From: an uncultured Myxococcaceae bacterium
Lineage (GTDB): Bacteria; Myxococcota_A; Polyangia; Polyangiales; Ga0077539
Assembly: GCA_945952225.1 (NCBI GenBank)
Contig: CAMFHP010000097.1
Location: 1-34,018 of the forward strand
DNA length: 34,018 nt
Direction: 5' to 3'
Part shown: positions 30,031 to 34,018 of the stretch, piece by piece
How the letters are laid out: every line of letters starts with the position of its first letter
How positions within the stretch are numbered: the first letter of the stretch is position 1
Position numbers and translations under genes: made by a program
The notes under the pieces: generated by a model
Told to the model about the DNA's origin: nothing
Database searches by the model: none
Seen by the model: only the letters and a program-made list of their open reading frames with translations

Positions 30031-31518
30031 TCACGGCATCGCGTCGAAGGCGTCTTCGAGGCGCTTCACGAGGGTCTTGAGCACCTTGATCCGGGCCCAG
30101 GGCTTGTGGTTCGCCTCGACGAGCGTCCACGGCGCGCGGTCGGTGCTCGTGCGGTCGATCATGTCGCAGACGGCGAGCTCGTAGTCGTCCCACTTCTTGC
30201 GGTTGCGCCAGTCTTCGTCGGTGATCTTGAAGCGCTTGAAGGCCGTGTGTTCGCGGCTCTTGAAGCGCCTCAACTGCTCGGCCTTGTCGATGGCGAGCCA
30301 GAACTTCGCGACGACGATCCCGTGCGCGGCGAGCTGCGCTTCGAAGTCGTTGATCTCCCCGTAGGCGCGCATCCAGTCGGGCTCGGCGCAGAAGCCCTCG
30401 ACGCGCTCGACGAGCACGCGGCCGTACCAGCTCCGGTCGAAGATCGCCACGCGCCCGCGCCGCGGAACGTGGCGCCAGAAGCGCCAGAGGTAGGGCTGCG
30501 CGCGCTCCTCCTCCGTGGGCGCCGCGACGGAGATGCCGTGGTACACGCGCGCGTCGAGGGCGCCGGTCACACGACGGATCGCGCCGCCCTTGCCCGCCGC
30601 GTCGTTGCCCTCGAAGGCCGCCACGAGGGCCGTGCGCTTGAACTTCTTGTCGCGGGTGCGCAGCGCGAGTCGGCCCTGCCATTTCTCCAGCTCGCGCTCG
30701 TAGCGGTCTTCGCGGAGCGCGCGGTCGAGGGTCAGCGCGCGGAGCACGTTCACGCGGTCGACGGAGGCGATGAGCGGCGGCGAGCGGTCGGGCGTGGGCG
30801 CGGGCTTCTGGTCGAGGCGCTCGCGCAGCGCCGCGAGGAGCGTGCGGCCCACGGTGAGGTTGCGGTAGGGCGCGTCGCGTCCGTTGACCACGATCCACGG
30901 GGCCTCGGCGGTGCTCGTGGCGCGCACGAAGCGCTCGGAGACCTCTTCGAAGCGGGCGAAGCGCGAACGGTATTTGCGCTCCAGGTTCGTGACGCGCCAC
31001 GCGGTGCGCGGGTCGTCGGCGAGCTCGCGAAAGCGCTTCTTCTGCTGCTTCTCCGTGAGGTGGAACCAGAACTTGAGCACCAGCGCGCCCTCGTCGGCGA
31101 GCATGCGTTCGAAGCGCAGGATCTCCTGCACGCGCTGGTCGAGGTGCGCGTCGTCGATGCGCTCGAACACCCGGTCGACGATGGGCGCGGTGTGCCACGC
31201 GCCGAAGAGAATGCCGATGCGCCCCTTCGGTGGCAGCGCGCGCCAGTAACGCCACATGCGCGGGCGGTCGCGCTCCTCGTCGCTCTCCTCGGGAAACGCA
31301 TGCACGACGAGGTGCCGCGGGTCCATCCACGACGAGAGGAGGTTCACCGTCTCGCTCTTGCCCGCGCCCTCCACACCGCCGATGACCAGCACCACGGGGA
31401 AGCGTCCCGACTGCTTCAGGTCGTACTGCGCGTTGAGCAGCGCCTCGCGGAGCTTCGGCTCCTCGGCGTGCCACGTGGCCTTGTCGATCGTGTGCGGGAG
31501 GCGCGCGGATTGGAACAT
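30031..31518 (-). CDS. pap: Polyphosphate:AMP phosphotransferase (two fused PPK2 domains)
   Basis: This enzyme transfers phosphate from polyphosphate to AMP, giving ADP. The 495-residue length and tandem PPK2 domains match the two-domain class. Domain 2 (about 270-490) has an intact Walker A (GNDAAGKGG, 304-312), Walker B (FDRSWYGR, D361 and R362) and the lid region after RFWRHVPRRG. Domain 1 (about 20-235) keeps Walker A (GGVEGAGKS, K54) but its Walker B position reads FGAWHTAP, lacking the Asp and Arg. It is therefore probably structural rather than catalytic, as described for related enzymes. ATG 31518 is preferred over GTG 31530. The gene follows the TonB receptor gene by 51 bp on the same strand and may share its transcript. 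Confidence 0.93.
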   Translation of the reverse strand: MFQSARLPHTIDKATWHAEEPKLREALLNAQYDLKQSGRFPVVLVIGGVEGAGKSETVNLLSSWMDPRHLVVHAFPEESDEERDRPRMWRYWRALPPKGRIGILFGAWHTAPIVDRVFERIDDAHLDQRVQEILRFERMLADEGALVLKFWFHLTEKQQKKRFRELADDPRTAWRVTNLERKYRSRFARFEEVSERFVRATSTAEAPWIVVNGRDAPYRNLTVGRTLLAALRERLDQKPAPTPDRSPPLIASVDRVNVLRALTLDRALREDRYERELEKWQGRLALRTRDKKFKRTALVAAFEGNDAAGKGGAIRRVTGALDARVYHGISVAAPTEEERAQPYLWRFWRHVPRRGRVAIFDRSWYGRVLVERVEGFCAEPDWMRAYGEINDFEAQLAAHGIVVAKFWLAIDKAEQLRRFKSREHTAFKRFKITDEDWRNRKKWDDYELAVCDMIDRTSTDRAPWTLVEANHKPWARIKVLKTLVKRLEDAFDAMP

Positions 31519-31569
31519 CGTGCCCGCCACGTTCGCACTTCGCGTGCCGCGGCGGGTGGGTGATGTCTC

Positions 31570-33894
31570 TCAGCGATCCCAGCGGACCGTGAGCATCGTC
31601 TGACCGAATCCGCCGGGGAAGATTCCCTCGGGCGAGCGCGAGGCGATGAACACGTTGGGGCGGCCCTGCGCGTCGGTCAGGTAGCCCTGCACGTTCTTCA
31701 CGGCGAGGGAGATTCCGAGGCCCGTGCGGCGGTGCGTGTAGCGCACGCCGAGGTCGACGGTGTGGTACGCGTCGATGGGGCCGAAGAGGCCGTCGGCGCT
31801 GCCCACGGTGGTGTTCTCGCGGTCGGTGTAGTGGTGCGAGACGTACGCCCACGTGGCCTGCGCGGTGATGCCCACGGGGTGCTCGAACGCGAGGCTCGTG
31901 ACGAGCGTGTGGGGCACGGCGTAGGGCACGTAGTTGCCGTCGAGGGCGGCCTCGGGAGAGCCCGCGGGTCGCACGAGCCGCGCGTCGACGTACGTGTAGC
32001 GGGCCGAGAGCGCGAGCGACCAGGGCATCTGGAGGAGGCGTCCGAGGTCGGCGGTCGCGGCGGCTTCGATGCCCATGTGCCGCGAGGCGCCACCGTTCAC
32101 GAACTCGCTCTCGTTGCCGCTCACCTGGATGATCTCGTTTTCGAAATCGAGCCAGAAGCCCGTGGCCTCGGCGCGGAGCCATCCGAAGGGCTGCACGCGC
32201 GCGCCGATCTCGTAGTTGTGCGAGCGCTCGGCGTCGAGGCTCGTGTCGCGTCCGGTGGCGGTGATGGCGGCGGCGATGCGCGGTGGCGCGTAGCCCACGT
32301 GGGCGCCTGCGAAGGCCGTGAAGCGCGGACGCACCCAGCTCACGCTCACACCCGGCACCACGGCCATGTTGGTGCCCGCGCCGAGGTGGTACGTGTCGAC
32401 GCCCGCGTCGCGGCGGATGAGGCGTTCGAAGCTGTAGTGCTCGACGCGCACGCCCGGCACGAAGTGGAACTGGTTGTCGAAGACGAAGCGGTTCTGCACG
32501 TAGCCCGAGAACGCGAGGCCCGTGCGCTGCTCCTCGGAGGCGAGCTCGCCGGAGCGTGACGTGGCGCCGCGACCGAGCATCACGCGGAGCAGCGCGCGTT
32601 CGCCGAGCACGCGGGCGCCGGCGTCGAGCTCGTTGCGCACGCTGCCGAAGGTGAAGCGCGCGCGGAACCTCGGCTCCACACCCCACACGGTGTACCCGCG
32701 GTCGTTGGAGAGCGACTCGTCGCGGAGGTAGATCGCGCTGCCCGCGCCCTGGTCTCCCACGATGCGCTCGTAGAGCAGCCCCGCGGTGGGCGAGCGGTCG
32801 AAGCGCTGACGGTCCCAGTCGCGCTGCGTGGTGTAGCCGTAGAAGAGCGTGCGGAGCTCGGTGTTCGCCGTCGGATGCCACGTGTGCACCGCGCCGACGC
32901 TGTACCGACGGAGGCGAAAGAAGTCGTAGCGCGCGGGGTTCTGCGTCGGGTCCGCGTCGTACATCGACTGCGTGAGGCCGAGGTACGTCGAGGCCGATCC
33001 CTCGTCGTAGAGGCCCACGCGCACCATCACGTCTTGCCGCGCGCCGAGGCGCAGAAAGAACTTGGCGAAGAGGTCGTTCACCTCGAAGCCGATGCCGCGC
33101 ACGCCGTCGCCCTGCCGCCGCAGCGCGCTCACGAGAAAGGCCGCGTTGTCGACGCGGTTCGCGTAGGTGCCCTGCCAGATCCAGAGCCCGCGGTCGCCCA
33201 CCGTGGTGCGCAGCGAGAACATCTCGCGGTCGGGCACCGAGGGGGTGACGTAGTTGATGACGCCGCCGATGGTCTGCGGCCCGTAGAGAATGTTCCCCGA
33301 GCCGCGCACCACTTCGAGGCGCCCCATGCGCTCGATGGGCGGGTTGTAATACATCTCGGGCTCGCTGTAGGGCGCGAGCGAGATGGGGATGCCGTCTTCG
33401 AGCATCAGCACGCGACGGCTGCGCGTCGGATCGAGTCCGCGCACGGAGATGTTCGGACGGAGCCCCGCGCCCTCTTCATCGCGCACGTAGACCCCTGGCA
33501 CACGGCGCAGCACCTCGTTGGCGTTGAGCGGTTGCGTGCGCTGCATCTCGCGCTCGCCGATCACCGTCGTCGCACCGGGCACACGGTCGATGGCCCCGCG
33601 CGCCGAGCCCACCACGCGCGCCTCGCCCGCGTCGTCGTCGCGTGCCGCAGGCGGAGGAACGGGCGTCGTCGTCGCATCGGGCGCAGGCTGCGCGGGCTGC
33701 GCGTCGAGGGCGGGGACAGCGGGCTGCGCGGGCTGTGCGGGCTGCGTGTCGGGCGCGGGCTGCGTGGGCGGCGGCGCCTCGTTGGGCGCGGCGTCGTCGG
33801 GCGGATGGGCAAACGCACGCGAGGGCGCGAGCGCAAGAGCGAGGGCTGCGATGCGAAGGGCGCGCGCGCGATCCGAGATGATGTTGAGAATCAT
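31570..33894 (-). CDS. TonB-dependent outer-membrane receptor, FecA-like
   Basis: This 774-residue protein should import a ferric chelate or similar ligand across the outer membrane. The signal peptide is cleaved near SRAFA-HPP (about 29). A Pro/Ala/Gln-rich stretch (DTQPAQPAQPAVPA) follows. The plug domain (about 95-215) is very close to the FecA pattern: GLRPNISVRGLDPTRSRRVL, EDGIPISLAPYSEPEMYYN, VVRGSGNILYGPQTIGGVIN. The beta-barrel runs to the C-terminal strand GQTMLTVRWDR. No clear TonB box is seen. A Fur-like palindrome overlaps the start codon, which suggests iron repression, or that translation starts slightly downstream. The specific ligand (ferric citrate by analogy) is not proven. 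Upstream 33895-34018 shows no other gene. Confidence 0.93.
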   Translation of the reverse strand: MILNIISDRARALRIAALALALAPSRAFAHPPDDAAPNEAPPPTQPAPDTQPAQPAQPAVPALDAQPAQPAPDATTTPVPPPAARDDDAGEARVVGSARGAIDRVPGATTVIGEREMQRTQPLNANEVLRRVPGVYVRDEEGAGLRPNISVRGLDPTRSRRVLMLEDGIPISLAPYSEPEMYYNPPIERMGRLEVVRGSGNILYGPQTIGGVINYVTPSVPDREMFSLRTTVGDRGLWIWQGTYANRVDNAAFLVSALRRQGDGVRGIGFEVNDLFAKFFLRLGARQDVMVRVGLYDEGSASTYLGLTQSMYDADPTQNPARYDFFRLRRYSVGAVHTWHPTANTELRTLFYGYTTQRDWDRQRFDRSPTAGLLYERIVGDQGAGSAIYLRDESLSNDRGYTVWGVEPRFRARFTFGSVRNELDAGARVLGERALLRVMLGRGATSRSGELASEEQRTGLAFSGYVQNRFVFDNQFHFVPGVRVEHYSFERLIRRDAGVDTYHLGAGTNMAVVPGVSVSWVRPRFTAFAGAHVGYAPPRIAAAITATGRDTSLDAERSHNYEIGARVQPFGWLRAEATGFWLDFENEIIQVSGNESEFVNGGASRHMGIEAAATADLGRLLQMPWSLALSARYTYVDARLVRPAGSPEAALDGNYVPYAVPHTLVTSLAFEHPVGITAQATWAYVSHHYTDRENTTVGSADGLFGPIDAYHTVDLGVRYTHRRTGLGISLAVKNVQGYLTDAQGRPNVFIASRSPEGIFPGGFGQTMLTVRWDR
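33879..33893. promoter_or_regulatory. Possible Fur-type operator at the start of the TonB receptor gene
   Basis: TGATGTT-G-AGAATCA matches the 7-1-7 Fur consensus TGATAAT-N-ATTATCA at 10 of 14 arm positions. It is an A/T-rich island in very GC-rich DNA and sits across the start of a FecA-like receptor gene, as iron repression would require. Overlap with codons 1-5 means part of the match could come from the codons alone. Confidence 0.45.
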
Positions 33895-34018
33895 TTGCAG
33901 GATTGGGCGCCGGGGGTACTACGCCGCGGCCGTGGCGGTCAATCCCGTTCGCCGTGCGCGTCCCCGGTTGCAGACGTGTGCAGGTGGCGTCGTCGCCTGG
34001 CAGTCCGCCACCCCGCTG

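Noticed and set aside
29771-32881. 1036-codon open frame on the - strand
   Set aside because: It is Arg/Pro/His-rich shadow sequence running across a lipoprotein gene, the phosphotransferase gene and part of the receptor gene, all of which have clear family motifs. High GC removes stop codons from other frames.

Overview
The window comes from a very high-GC bacterium, most likely a myxobacterium of the Polyangia/Sandaracinaceae type. This is an inference from GC content (hand count 47/60 at 9181-9240), the abundance of large secreted lipoproteins with Asp/Ala-rich linkers, FG-GAP, TIG, IgGFc-binding and Cys-rich CGACG repeats, and the housekeeping proteins. No rRNA, tRNA or CRISPR was seen.

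Region 1 (1-7004) is an accessory zone. Two FG-GAP repeat genes converge: a partial one (1-426, +) and a lipoprotein gene (5421-7004, -). The DNA between them holds a family of palindromic intergenic repeats (471-2190) and two mobile elements. The first is a complete 1272-bp IS3-family element (790-2061). It sits inside one of the palindromes and is flanked by a CTC duplication. The second is a 3086-bp transposon (2359-5444) with terminal inverted repeats of at least 65 bp and an exact 8-bp target duplication, GTACCACC. It encodes an IS1595-family transposase and three passenger genes: a GIY-YIG-like protein, a 44-residue membrane peptide and an unrecognised lower-GC gene. It landed in the 3' end of the FG-GAP lipoprotein gene. 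The severed end of that gene (30 codons plus stop) lies on the far side at 2258-2350, in frame through the duplication. The interrupted gene now ends with seven codons supplied by the transposon end.

Region 2 (7145-24840) mixes housekeeping genes with surface lipoproteins. It contains glyS; a trio of TIG lipoprotein, IgGFc-binding-type lipoprotein and a second TIG lipoprotein; a Nudix hydrolase; purA overlapping an unknown gene; purE; a divergent pair of large lipoproteins (an Asp/Ala-rich one and a thrombospondin-3/VWA one); an unknown small gene; and a YkgJ-type Cys-cluster protein.

Region 3 (24917-34018) has a beta-propeller-like lipoprotein, a PHP/CehA-McbA-type metallohydrolase lipoprotein and a sorbosone-dehydrogenase-like lipoprotein on the + strand. 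They face a - strand pair: a FecA-type TonB-dependent receptor with a possible Fur site, followed 51 bp later by a two-domain polyphosphate:AMP phosphotransferase. Nine of the 22 non-transposon genes (counting the partial one) encode predicted lipoproteins, so much of the window is devoted to building the cell surface.
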